A stretch of 64,000 nt of DNA from Iningainema tapete BLCC-T55 (GTDB taxonomy: Bacteria > Cyanobacteriota > Cyanobacteriia > Cyanobacteriales > Nostocaceae). Below are positions 28,826 to 36,934 of this stretch, one piece after another. The DNA lies in contig NZ_JACXAE010000134.1 of NCBI RefSeq assembly GCF_014698965.1, positions 212,651 through 276,650 of the forward strand, read 5' to 3'. The position numbers were made by a program, and so were the translations under genes. The notes beneath the pieces are model-generated. The model searched no databases and was not told the DNA's origin. It saw only the letters and a list, made by a program, of their open reading frames with translations. Numbering within the stretch: position 1 is the first letter of the stretch; every line of letters begins with the position of its first letter.

Positions 28826-28852
28826 TCCGACATCTTTAAGATGTCGGGAATC
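28826..28852 (+). terminator. Stem-loop after the lectin gene
   Basis: TTCCGACATC and GATGTCGGGAA pair around a short loop about 100 nt after the stop. There is no long T run, so termination is plausible but not certain. Confidence 0.45.
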
Positions 28853-28890
28853 TGAAGAACGCAACCCCTCAATTCAAACTTGACAGAGTA

Positions 28891-28921
28891 CTACCCCACC
28901 AGAATTTTAAAATCAGGTGGG
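28891..28921. terminator. Bidirectional terminator between lectin and permease genes
   Basis: CCCCACC and GGTGGGG arms enclose a self-complementary AATTTTAAAAT core, 30 nt from the 3' end of the convergent permease gene (stop at 28950). Confidence 0.6.
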
Positions 28922-28949
28922 GTGATTTATTAAATATCTGAGGCAAGCA

Positions 28950-30110
28950 CTAGCTGCTACGCAAAGCTGCAACTGGATTGAGTTGGCTAGCTCGGAGGGC
29001 GGGGAGAAAACCAGCCCCTACCCCCACCAACAGTGCTGAACTGAAGGATAAGGCTGCTGTGGTGCTTTCAAATTGGTAGGGTAAATTAAAAGTACTGGCA
29101 GCCACCACTGTCAACCCATGTACTGCAACGATCGCCACAGTTCCCCCCAACACACTTAACAGCGCTGCTTCGAGAATGAACTGCAACATGATGTCCTGCT
29201 TGGTTGCCCCTATTGCCAGCAAAAGACCAATTTCAGAAGTACGCTCCGCTACAGTGGCGATCGTAATATTAGCAATACCGACACCCCCCACTAGTAGAGA
29301 AATGACTCCCACCGCTGCTAGTGCCCGCGAAACAGATTCAAGGGTTTTCTGTTGCTCCAGAATATCTTCTATATTATTTGAAACATAAAATTTCTGATCA
29401 AAGGAGCGTTGTTCTAACAGCTTTTTTACCCGATCTTCCAAGTTTTTCAAGTCTTCAAGTTTGCGGGGACGTATCCAAATAGTTCCAATATCCTGACTAC
29501 CCATCAGAGCGTTGAATACCGACATCGGTATGAGTAACTCACCTTCAGGTACCTTAGTTCCAGGATTAGTTTGTACTACTCCCACGACAATATAAGGTTG
29601 ACGATTAGCATAGATGCGTTGACCTATAGGCTTTTGACCTTGAAAAAGTTTTTCTGCCAGAAATTGATCGATAACCACTACAGGTCTATAGCTAGCAAAA
29701 TCTGCCTCAGTCAAGAACCGTCCCTTTGCTAACTGCTTACCAGATGTCAGCAAGAAGTTTTGGGAAACACCTGACATTGAAGGATTCGCCTCCCGATCTT
29801 GAAATACGGTTGGGGAAGAGAATGGAACACTGGACGCACTGATTGCTTGCAAGCCCGTCAGCCTTTGTTGCAAGAATTTCATATCTTCTAGTCGAAGTTG
29901 GGACTGTTGCGGGTAGACTATAACCTGAGGGGAATCGCGCTCAGCCATTTGACGAGCAATCACTGCCCGACTAATGCTGCCAACCTGAAGCGTTGCTGTC
30001 ACCGCAGTGACACCCATGAAAACACCTAGTGAGGTTAAGGTAGAACGCAAAGGATTGCTACTTAGAGAGCGGTATGTCAGATTTAGTAAGTCGAGAGGTT
30101 TGAGACTCAT
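28950..30110 (-). CDS. MacB/FtsX-type ABC permease
   Basis: 386 residues with the MacB-type layout: one N-terminal membrane helix (~20-42), a large periplasmic domain (~45-260), and three C-terminal helices (~270-380) with the GVGIANI and ERTSEIG motifs of FtsX domains. By family it works with a separate ATPase and a MacA-like adaptor to export peptides, lipids or lipoproteins. The adaptor gene lies 18 nt upstream on the same strand, but no ATPase gene is adjacent. AAGGCAAAG precedes the ATG. Confidence 0.9.
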   Translation of the reverse strand: MSLKPLDLLNLTYRSLSSNPLRSTLTSLGVFMGVTAVTATLQVGSISRAVIARQMAERDSPQVIVYPQQSQLRLEDMKFLQQRLTGLQAISASSVPFSSPTVFQDREANPSMSGVSQNFLLTSGKQLAKGRFLTEADFASYRPVVVIDQFLAEKLFQGQKPIGQRIYANRQPYIVVGVVQTNPGTKVPEGELLIPMSVFNALMGSQDIGTIWIRPRKLEDLKNLEDRVKKLLEQRSFDQKFYVSNNIEDILEQQKTLESVSRALAAVGVISLLVGGVGIANITIATVAERTSEIGLLLAIGATKQDIMLQFILEAALLSVLGGTVAIVAVHGLTVVAASTFNLPYQFESTTAALSFSSALLVGVGAGFLPALRASQLNPVAALRSS

Positions 30111-30128
30111 TGTTCTTTGCCTTCTGGT

Positions 30129-31592
30129 TCAGTTGGATTGGGGAGCAATCAGCGTTCCTGGTTCCAATTTTGAATCGGCTGAGGGCAGTACCACTCGATC
30201 TCCTGGATGTAAACCAGAGGTCACCTCCAGATTAGTCAACCCTTCTAGCCCTAAAGTGATGTTTTGTTTTTGCGCCTTACCTTGTTTATCCCGCACCCAC
30301 ACAAAAGGCTTTTCTTCAGAACGCTGAATCGCATCCGTATTTAAAACCACTACGTTTTGCCGCCGTTGCAGAACGATTTCGACATTGACATGGCTACCAG
30401 GAATCACCTTGCGAGAAGGTGTATTAAGTTTTACCTTTGCAGATACCGTTGCTTGCCCTGATTGTTGACTACTACTGCTTGGGGTGTCGTTTCCGGAAGA
30501 AGTGGTTGCTATGGGAGACAAATACTGTACCCGTCCCTCGAATGTCTGAGCGTTGGGACCTATGACACTGACGCGAGCCAATTGATTGACCCGCACTTTA
30601 ACCGCATTGAGGGTGGAAAGTCGAAGCGACACGACCTCTTGAGTAGGATCGCCCAGAGTTATCAAGTCGGTACGCACCTGAATCCCTTCCCCATCCTTAA
30701 CTTTGATGTCAAGAACCTTACCATTAATTGGTGCTGTCACGATGTTATTCTGGAGTTGCTGCTGGATTTTTTGCAGTTCAAGCTGAAGGCGCTGAAGTTC
30801 GCGGATATCGTTGTTAACAGCTAACTGAGCGTCCTCCAGGGCTGATTCCGCTTGCGTGACTTTGTCCCGCGCTTGCTGTTGCGTATTTTGGATCTCAAAC
30901 TGAAGGTTTTGGAGTTCGATAGTATCGTTATTGACCGTTAATTGAGCTTGCCACACTACCGACTTGGCACGGCGGACTTGTTCCTCCTGCGACCGAAGTT
31001 CATTTTTGGGAATGAAGCCCCTTTTATCTAGAGCCTCAAGTTCCTGAAGTTTCTTTTCCTCGGTTTTTAGATCTTCCTCGGCTTCGATAAGTTTTTGGCG
31101 GTTACTAGCTAAGGCGAGTTCTTGTTTTTTAATTTGCAACTGCTGCTTGTTGTTCTGGTTTTCTGTTTTAGTTGCTTTTAGCTTTTCCTGGGCTTCGATA
31201 AGTTTTTGGCGGTTACGCGCCATAGTCAGTTCTTGCTTTTGAATCTGCAATTGCTGGTTGGCGAGGATAGTTTGTCGGTCAGGGTTACGCAGAAAAATCA
31301 GCGGTTGACCGGATTTGACTTGATCCCCAAGCCGCACTAACACGCGATCAACTGCGCCTTCTGCTGGAGACTTCAGAGTTTGTTGACCACGCAGTTCAAG
31401 AGTACCGCTTTCATTGATAGTGTTTTCAATGTTGCCACGTTCTACAGTAACAACAGGCAGCGCTACCGACTTTGTAGACGGCTGATTTCGATGGACATAC
31501 AGCAGTCCACCCCCGACGCTAAGTGTAGCCAAAACTCCTGACCAGGCTAACCATTTTACTCCTGCCTCGAATTTCTTTTTAACCTGCTTCAT
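30129..31592 (-). CDS. MacA/HlyD-type periplasmic adaptor
   Basis: About 487 residues from ATG 31592 (a TTG at 31634 is the longer option). One membrane helix near residues 15-37 is followed by a lipoyl half, a very long coiled coil (~100-280) with internal repeats (LALASNRQKLIEAEEDLK against LTMARNRQKLIEAQEKLK), a second lipoyl half, and beta-barrel and membrane-proximal domains. It should link the MacB-like permease to an outer-membrane channel, perhaps the TolC protein at 25418-27478. Cotranscribed with the permease (18-nt gap). Confidence 0.9.
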   Translation of the reverse strand: MKQVKKKFEAGVKWLAWSGVLATLSVGGGLLYVHRNQPSTKSVALPVVTVERGNIENTINESGTLELRGQQTLKSPAEGAVDRVLVRLGDQVKSGQPLIFLRNPDRQTILANQQLQIQKQELTMARNRQKLIEAQEKLKATKTENQNNKQQLQIKKQELALASNRQKLIEAEEDLKTEEKKLQELEALDKRGFIPKNELRSQEEQVRRAKSVVWQAQLTVNNDTIELQNLQFEIQNTQQQARDKVTQAESALEDAQLAVNNDIRELQRLQLELQKIQQQLQNNIVTAPINGKVLDIKVKDGEGIQVRTDLITLGDPTQEVVSLRLSTLNAVKVRVNQLARVSVIGPNAQTFEGRVQYLSPIATTSSGNDTPSSSSQQSGQATVSAKVKLNTPSRKVIPGSHVNVEIVLQRRQNVVVLNTDAIQRSEEKPFVWVRDKQGKAQKQNITLGLEGLTNLEVTSGLHPGDRVVLPSADSKLEPGTLIAPQSN

Positions 31593-31670
31593 AAGCGTAG
31601 CGCCGTTTTTTGAGGTCAATGCATCACGGTTCAAGAGGAAGTTTTAGGCGCACCTTCTTGTTGGAGTCTG

Positions 31671-31784
31671 CTAGGAACTATGAGGCGTGACACTGGCTGC
31701 ATTTGCCCCGCTCTTCCCATCAACCAACACGCAAAGCACGAATTTCCAGTTCCAACGCCGCCTACATCGAGTCTTTTCGGACAT
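31671..31784 (-). pseudogene. Possible leader remnant of a secreted-protein gene
   Basis: A 37-codon frame from ATG 31784 opens MSEKTRCRRRWNWKF and has the same GGAGGTGCAATGTC initiation context as tpsA2, the TPR gene and (nearly) tpsA1, and a similar basic/tryptophan start. It stops before any mature domain. It may be the cut-off 5' end of another such gene, or a short leader peptide before the adaptor gene. The rest of 31785-32090 is AT-rich with no visible gene. Confidence 0.35.
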
Positions 31785-32099
31785 TGCACCTCCATTTGAA
31801 GCAGTAGTTGATTGAACCACTTAATTCGACTTCAATAATATTCTAAGATTTAATTGAGTATTTCAAGTGTTTGAAACTTCTTTTTTATGCATAACTCCAG
31901 GAGTTATGTTTTTATTTTTTAAATCTTTTATAAAGATACTTTTGTCTTCCCAATAAAAGTGCAGTGATGCGCTCTCACTACTCCAAATTATGCAGTTTGA
32001 AAATGAAGCTATGTCTGTGCTTGCAAATAGTGCTGTTTTTGTCCTGTCAAATTACTAATGCCTGAAAAGCAGTACTTCTAACCGTTCGTCAGAGAATTG

Positions 32100-32218
32100 T
32101 GAATTTTTGTAAATAGTTGTGGAATTTCTAGACTTTTGATGCTGACAAGTAGGCGGAGGTTTGCAAGGAGCATCTAGAAAAACTTCCAGTTCTGTAAGTT
32201 CTACTAGGAGGGTTTGTT
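32100..32218 (+). promoter_or_regulatory. Conserved 5' leader of HTH paralogue 1
   Basis: About 110 nt directly before the GTG start are shared, with scattered mismatches, with 35040-35166 upstream of the second HTH gene. Blocks in common include AGTTGTGGAATT, GACTTTTGAT, GGCGGAGGTT or close variants, and the ribosome site CTACTAGGAGGGTTTG. Preservation outside the reading frame suggests a common regulatory leader or simply recent duplication. Confidence 0.5.
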
Positions 32219-32866
32219 GTGAAAAAGCAAGGACTTTACTTATCACCTTTTCAGCGCAAGCATTTGCAAAAGAATTTAGAAACTGATTTACGCCTAGAAT
32301 ACCGTCGTCGTATTGAAATCATGCTGCAGGCAGATGCAGGTTATTCTCAGGTACAAATCTGTGAAGCACTCTTGTGCGCTCAAGAGACTGCACGATACTG
32401 GATTGCTATGGCACAGACAGGGCAGGCTCATAAATGGGATGATCGCCCGATGGGACGCCCCAAGGTTGTTAACGATCGATATCTTACTCGCTTGAAAGAA
32501 CTTGTAACCCATAGTCCGCGTGAATATGGTTATCCATTTCAACGTTGGACAGCCCAATGGTTAAGTAAGCATCTGGAGAAAGAATTGGGCATTAAGCTAA
32601 GCAGTTGTCACATTAACCGTCTGCTCAAGTCCATGGGGCTTTCAACTCGACCAAAAGACAACACAACTGAGAAACAAATCTCAGGCAAACAGGATTCCAG
32701 CATTACGATTAGTAATTTACCATCGAACGCCAAGCCCAACTCTGGGAGATTGTTTGCGATCGCTTTGTCCCCAATCACTCCCGCAACAACGCCCGAAACC
32801 CAGCTTGAACAAAATGCACATCAACTGTTACTGCATCAGTCAAACCTTGCTCCCACATTACTATAA
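32219..32866 (+). CDS. IS630-type helix-turn-helix protein, paralogue 1 (altered 3' end)
   Basis: 215 residues from GTG 32219, set by AGGAGGG 7 nt upstream. Residues ~10-90 form a Tc1/IS630 N-terminal HTH (QICEALLCAQETARYWI) and ~95-145 a winged HTH (RWTAQWLSKHLEKELGIKLSS...). The DDE catalytic domain of IS630 transposases is absent, so it is probably a DNA-binding regulator derived from one. Homology to the second copy (35167-35751) stops at the HIP1 site 32756-32763. After that the frame runs antisense through the detached 3' end of the PIN gene, so the last ~35 residues are foreign. Confidence 0.75.
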   Translation: MKKQGLYLSPFQRKHLQKNLETDLRLEYRRRIEIMLQADAGYSQVQICEALLCAQETARYWIAMAQTGQAHKWDDRPMGRPKVVNDRYLTRLKELVTHSPREYGYPFQRWTAQWLSKHLEKELGIKLSSCHINRLLKSMGLSTRPKDNTTEKQISGKQDSSITISNLPSNAKPNSGRLFAIALSPITPATTPETQLEQNAHQLLLHQSNLAPTLL

Positions 32867-32911
32867 AAGAAATGCAGTCTGTCAAACCCCAAGTTTTATC
32901 AGGACGCTCAC
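32775..32911 (-). pseudogene. Detached 3' end of the PIN toxin gene
   Basis: Joined to the PIN gene across the insertion element (removing one TCAC copy), this piece restores a normal PIN C-terminus: the frame continues SERPDKTWGLTDCISFIVM and ends at TGA 32775-32777. It contains the D of TDCISF, a conserved acidic active-site residue of PIN domains. It is separated from its start by the 1.5-kb element at 32912-34437. Confidence 0.88.
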
Positions 32912-32912
32912 C

Positions 32913-34034
32913 TCATATCTTGCACCTGGAAATTTGAATGTCAATTCCTTGACTAAGTGCTAGCTCTCTTTTGCTTTCAATGTCTTGTAAAAGAAGTAAC
33001 ACCACTAAGTGTGGAAATATAGTTTGGAACGCGATTAGAGCGGCTTGTCCCCAATTAGGTAGATTCGTAGAGCCGATTGATGTGGATAAATAAGCCCAAT
33101 GGGCTAAAATATAAGAAATAAGGGATAAGACTAACCAACGATAAACACCTAAAAGTGTTCCTTGTCCAAAACGGTGCAAGCCGAAACGGTGTTTTGCAGT
33201 TTTAAACCAACCCTCTATTTGCCAACGTCGTTTACCCCACCAAGAAATAGTGCTAGCTTTGAGAGCAATGGTCTCAATGACAAACCGTTTTTCATACTTG
33301 CCATCATCACGTTTAAAATAGTACCAGGATACATAGACAGGAAACTTCAAACTCTGAAGGCGAAGCTGTTGCCCTCGTTTATGTAGTCGAGCAACACAGC
33401 GACCATCAACCAACTTACGGGTACAAGCGATTCCCGCAATCACATGGTATCTCCGCTTTCGGACACCATGAATAAACTCCACACTACCAAAGGCTGTATC
33501 TACCAGAACCATCACCTGGAAGTTCTTGGTTAATCTTTTGGGCAAAGTTCTGACCATTTTTAATCCCAATTGTGCGGGGGAAGGAGTTCCTTTTCCCTTC
33601 CATACACGGAAACTCCAAGGTACTCGCCACCGACCAACAACTAAATACAGCACAACCAAATGCAAACCTCGTTTTCCGTTGTATACACGGATTAAATTCT
33701 CAAACCCCTTAAATTTGCCAACTTTTTCTAGAGTTGTCAGGTCAATAATCACTTGTAGAAATGGTTTGCGCCCCTTAGGACACTCAGACAAAATCTCCTT
33801 AATAACACGGTTACGAGTAGCACGAATTACACCTAGTGTTGACCAGTCGTAGATGTTGAGAAATCGACTTAAGGCGCTGGCTGACTTACTTTTACTGTGT
33901 TCAGGTAGAGGATACCCCTGTGCCTGCAAGAACAATCCCAACATCGCTTCAAGATTTTCTTGCTGGTAAATAGAAGGCATCAATGACAGCAAGGTGTACA
34001 CTAAATTTTGGGCGTGGGCAAGAATTGAAACCAT
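32913..34034 (-). CDS. IS4/IS701-like DDE transposase
   Basis: 373 residues. The catalytic core of a DDE transposase is visible: first Asp in VIIDLTTLEK (~residue 94), second in MVLVDTAFGS (~178), and the YREK-like region with Glu in RRWQIEGWFKTAKHRFG (~275-290). The frame is intact, so the element may be active. The stop codon lies within the left terminal repeat. Confidence 0.88.
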   Translation of the reverse strand: MVSILAHAQNLVYTLLSLMPSIYQQENLEAMLGLFLQAQGYPLPEHSKSKSASALSRFLNIYDWSTLGVIRATRNRVIKEILSECPKGRKPFLQVIIDLTTLEKVGKFKGFENLIRVYNGKRGLHLVVLYLVVGRWRVPWSFRVWKGKGTPSPAQLGLKMVRTLPKRLTKNFQVMVLVDTAFGSVEFIHGVRKRRYHVIAGIACTRKLVDGRCVARLHKRGQQLRLQSLKFPVYVSWYYFKRDDGKYEKRFVIETIALKASTISWWGKRRWQIEGWFKTAKHRFGLHRFGQGTLLGVYRWLVLSLISYILAHWAYLSTSIGSTNLPNWGQAALIAFQTIFPHLVVLLLLQDIESKRELALSQGIDIQISRCKI

Positions 34035-34143
34035 TTTTCTTGCTGAATTAATTCAGATGTATTTCAACGCCCTTTTTCTCATATTTTGGTACTTCAATGC
34101 AAATCTGATTACTCTGCCTAAACACCAAATTGACCCGCTCAAT

Positions 34144-34162
34144 CATAATGATAATCATTACC
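34144..34162. promoter_or_regulatory. Fur-box-like sequence inside the insertion sequence
   Basis: CATAATGATAATCATTACC matches the classical 19-bp Fur box (GATAATGATAATCATTATC) at 17 positions. It is ~110 nt upstream of the transposase start. Whether Fur binds here is not known. Confidence 0.5.
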
Positions 34163-34437
34163 ATAAAAGCGGTAGCCAACGGCTTTGCCGTAATGAACGT
34201 TGATCAACGCTATTTAAATTCTTTTCTAGTGGCGGCTCCGGTTAGGATCTGCCACTCCCTCTATAATTATCATTTTCACTAAAACTAGGTACGGAAGAGG
34301 TTTACACGTAAAATTACTATACTTATATGTTGAATAAACAACTATTACTCACTTAGACTTTTTGATTGTTCCCAAGTCATAGTTTTACGCTCTTTTTCAC
34401 CAACTTGTGGTTTATCCACAGAGGTGCAAGATATGAG

Positions 34438-34718
34438 TCACTGTAAAGCTGTAATGCACGGTTGAGTAATAAGGTATCCACTGCTACCACTTTCAAATTA
34501 GCCGTATTGTAACATTGCTGGATAAACTGCACCGCTGTAGGGCGATTGACAGCACTCAAGGCATTACCAACTTCCACCAACACCGCTTCCGTTACCCAAA
34601 CTTCTGCGGCGGCTCGCACTCTGGGCAGAAACGCTCTAGCTAATGCATGATACTGATCGCGTTTATTTAACAAAGCTTGGATAAACACCGTATCCAGAAA
34701 TAAGCGTTCATCACTCAT
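34438..34718 (-). pseudogene. PIN-domain toxin gene (VapC-like), 5' part, split by IS
   Basis: The start ATG at 34718 opens MSDERLFLDTVFIQALLNKRDQ, with the first catalytic Asp (D9) of PIN ribonucleases and a conserved Glu in AVLVEVGNALS (~residue 46). At 34437 the frame enters the IS and stops at 34377 after 18 foreign residues. The missing third acidic site is on the other side of the IS (32775-32911). The toxin is therefore probably inactive. Its ATG overlaps the antitoxin stop by four bases. Confidence 0.88.
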
Positions 34719-34960
34719 GAAGTGCCTTCTGTCTCACCTTTGGGCGTACTATACAAATAATGGTCATGTTCACTAGACCAATCTGTCGGTGCTTCTATTG
34801 TTCCCGTCATCGCCTCCAGCACATCCCAAGCATCACCTGCTATGGGTGGTGAAATCGACTCTTGAATTGTAATGACATAGCGCGTATTCGGTGTCAAATC
34901 CAAAGGCTTGTCTGGACGCAAAACATTTCCATCAAATACAACCGTTATCTTCTTGCTCAT
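34715..34960 (-). CDS. Antitoxin-like partner of the PIN protein
   Basis: About 81 residues from ATG 34960 (MSKKITVVFDGNVLRP), with an upstream in-frame start at 35002. The N-terminal half (VVFDGNVLRPDKPLDLTPNTRYVITI) resembles AF2212/DUF104-type antitoxins that pair with PIN toxins. It overlaps the toxin start by four bases (ATGA). With the toxin split, it is now an antitoxin without an intact partner. Confidence 0.75.
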   Translation of the reverse strand: MSKKITVVFDGNVLRPDKPLDLTPNTRYVITIQESISPPIAGDAWDVLEAMTGTIEAPTDWSSEHDHYLYSTPKGETEGTS

Positions 34961-35039
34961 AACTTGCGCTATTCGTTGTTTTAGGTCGTAGCTAGTAGGC
35001 AATTGTAGCCGGAAAAGCCTAACTTCTCACCGCAGATCG

Positions 35040-35166
35040 CAGATTGTGAAGTTTTATAACGAGTTGTGGAATTCCAGGACTTTTGATTCCGATAAGTAAG
35101 CGGAGGTTCGCTACAGAGCATCCAAACAAACTTTCGGTTCCGCAAGTTCTACTAGGAGGGTTTGCT
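35040..35166 (+). promoter_or_regulatory. Conserved 5' leader of HTH paralogue 2
   Basis: Shared with 32100-32218 up to the ribosome site and GTG start; see that entry. The longer open frame from TTG 35083 runs through this leader and is therefore unlikely to be the true protein start. Confidence 0.5.
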
Positions 35167-35751
35167 GTGGAAAATCAGGGACTTTACTTAACATCTTTTC
35201 AGCACAAGCTTCTGCTCAAGAGTCTAGAAGGAGATTTACGTCCAGAATATCGCCGTCGTGTTGAAATCATGCTGCTGGCAGATGCAGGTCAATCTCAAGC
35301 ACAAATCTGTGAAACTCTCTTGTGTTCTCCAGAAACTGCACGGTATTGGATTGCTATGGCACAAGCTGGGTTAGCTCATAACTGGAGCGCTCGCCCCATG
35401 GGACGCCCTAAAACTGTGAATGAACAATATCTCGCTCGGTTGAAAGAACTGGCAAGTCATAGCCCCCGTGAACATGGCTATCCATTTCAACGTTGGACAG
35501 CGCAATGGTTAAGCAAGCATCTGGAGAAAGAATTGGGCATGAAGCTAAGCAGTTGTCACATCAACCGTTTGCTTAAGGAAATGGGGCTTTCCACTCGACC
35601 AAAAGACAACACAACTGAGAAATATTCTTCAAGCCAAAAGGATATCAACATTACTATTGGTAACTTACCATCAAATGCCGAGCCTAATTTCGGGAGATTA
35701 TTTGCGATCGCTCACCCGCTTCAACATACCCACGCTCAAAAAGCAACTTAG
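35167..35751 (+). CDS. IS630-type helix-turn-helix protein, paralogue 2
   Basis: About 194 residues from GTG 35167, chosen because AGGAGGG lies 7 nt upstream and paralogue 1 starts at the same place. It has the same N-terminal HTH (QICETLLCSPETARYWI) and winged HTH (RWTAQWLSKHLEKELGMKLSS) and no DDE domain. It is probably a DNA-binding regulator. It precedes a PpiC-type isomerase gene on the same strand and lies near ABC/HlyD export genes, a neighbourhood in which such HTH proteins recur in Nostocales, as I recall. Confidence 0.75.
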   Translation: MENQGLYLTSFQHKLLLKSLEGDLRPEYRRRVEIMLLADAGQSQAQICETLLCSPETARYWIAMAQAGLAHNWSARPMGRPKTVNEQYLARLKELASHSPREHGYPFQRWTAQWLSKHLEKELGMKLSSCHINRLLKEMGLSTRPKDNTTEKYSSSQKDINITIGNLPSNAEPNFGRLFAIAHPLQHTHAQKAT

Positions 35752-35777
35752 AACTCAATACAGTTCGGATAAGACTT

Positions 35778-36036
35778 GATCCCCCCAACCCCTTGAAAAA
35801 GGGGGGTATCAAACCCCTCTTTTTCAAGGGGAGCGTCAGGCTCCATCCAGGTTTCTCAATGTTACGGCTACTAGCGTGAGTAATACCAATTCGTAAAAAT
35901 TTTTCCTTTAGGTTTTCTGCTACCTCAGGTTTAAACCTGGGGCTATGCGGTTCATTTTAAAGTAACTACCAATTCTTCTTATAGTTACCACACGTTTTTA
36001 CCCCCCAACCCCCCTTAAAAGGGGGGCAAGAAGAGA
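35778..36036. repeat. C-tract/G-tract hairpin repeats
   Basis: Two copies of a CCCCCAACCCC..GGGGGG-type inverted repeat occur (35778-35836 and 36001-36030), the first with additional complementary arms (CCCTTGAAAAAGGGG). These are common dispersed repeats of filamentous cyanobacteria. The interval 35752-36088 holds no gene. Confidence 0.6.
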
Positions 36037-36088
36037 TCTTGTGTAACCAGCTTTTGGAGAAATGGTATAATTACAAGGAGTTATAGAA

Positions 36089-36889
36089 ATGTCCCAAATT
36101 TACACTATTCATCCAGACGAAATCATTCATCAAATCAAGCTTTCTTGCCAAATTCCTGCTGTTGTTGAAGGTATCCTCACTCGCAAAATTATTATAGATG
36201 CAGCACAAGAAGCAGGTATTAAAGCAGAGCGAGAAGAACTTCAACAGGCAGCAGACAACTTGCGGTTAATCAGCAATCTTCACTGTGCTGACGCCACTTG
36301 GGCATGGTTAAAAAAACATAGTCTCTTTTTAGATGATTTTGAAGAGTTAATTTATTATACTGTCATCTCCTCAAAGTTGACAGAACATTTATTTGCCGAA
36401 AAAGTTGAAGCTTTTTTTGTTAAAAATCAGTTGGATTATACACAAGTTGCCATGTATGAAGTGGTTTTAGATGACAAAGACTTAGCGATGGAACTTTTTT
36501 ATGCAATTGCTAAAGGTGAAATAAACTTTCCCTCTGTTGCACACCAATATATTCAGGATAAGGAAGCACGTCGTTCTGGAGGATATAAAGGAATGGTGAG
36601 TCGCACAGATTTAAAACCAGAAATTTCCGCCGCTGTATTTGCAGCAACTCCACCGCAGATTCTCAAACCAATCGTTACCTCTAAGGGTGTACATTTGATT
36701 TTTGTTGAGGAAATCATTCAGCCAGAGTTAGACGAGATGCTGCGCTCAAAAATTCTCACAGACTTGTTTAATGAATGGCTCAAGCAACAAATTGAACAAT
36801 TGGAAGCTGAAATAGTTTTTCATCCACAAACCGAATATGTAGCGCATACAAATAGTAGTGGGGGCGTTATCAAAACTACCCCCACATAA
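36089..36889 (+). CDS. PpiC-type peptidyl-prolyl cis-trans isomerase
   Basis: 266 residues with no obvious signal peptide. The N-terminal ~110 residues are helical and SurA/trigger-factor-like. The parvulin domain covers ~115-215 with the GGYKGMVSRTDLKPEISAAVF and GVHLIFVEEI motifs. In cyanobacteria such isomerases sit with HlyD/ABC peptide exporters and probably assist substrate folding before or during export; that link is inferred. ATG 36089 follows ACAAGGAG. Confidence 0.85.
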   Translation: MSQIYTIHPDEIIHQIKLSCQIPAVVEGILTRKIIIDAAQEAGIKAEREELQQAADNLRLISNLHCADATWAWLKKHSLFLDDFEELIYYTVISSKLTEHLFAEKVEAFFVKNQLDYTQVAMYEVVLDDKDLAMELFYAIAKGEINFPSVAHQYIQDKEARRSGGYKGMVSRTDLKPEISAAVFAATPPQILKPIVTSKGVHLIFVEEIIQPELDEMLRSKILTDLFNEWLKQQIEQLEAEIVFHPQTEYVAHTNSSGGVIKTTPT

Positions 36890-36934
36890 TCTTTCTATGA
36901 TTTTTTAATAGCACCAGCCCTGATGAAAAAATAT

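Larger units (their letters stand above)
32912..34437 (-). mobile_element. IS4/IS701-like insertion sequence splitting the PIN gene
   Basis: The 1526-bp element has perfect 16-bp terminal inverted repeats (CTCATATCTTGCACCT at 32912-32927; its complement at 34422-34437) and is bounded by a 4-bp direct repeat TCAC (32908-32911 and 34438-34441). It contains one transposase gene and ~390 bp of non-coding DNA before it (34035-34421). Restoring the PIN frame by removing it confirms both ends. Confidence 0.92.

Noticed and set aside
35778..36036. CRISPR-like appearance of repeated C/G-tract blocks
   Set aside because: Only two copies, different spacing and hairpin form; no array or cas genes. No CRISPR array was found in the window.
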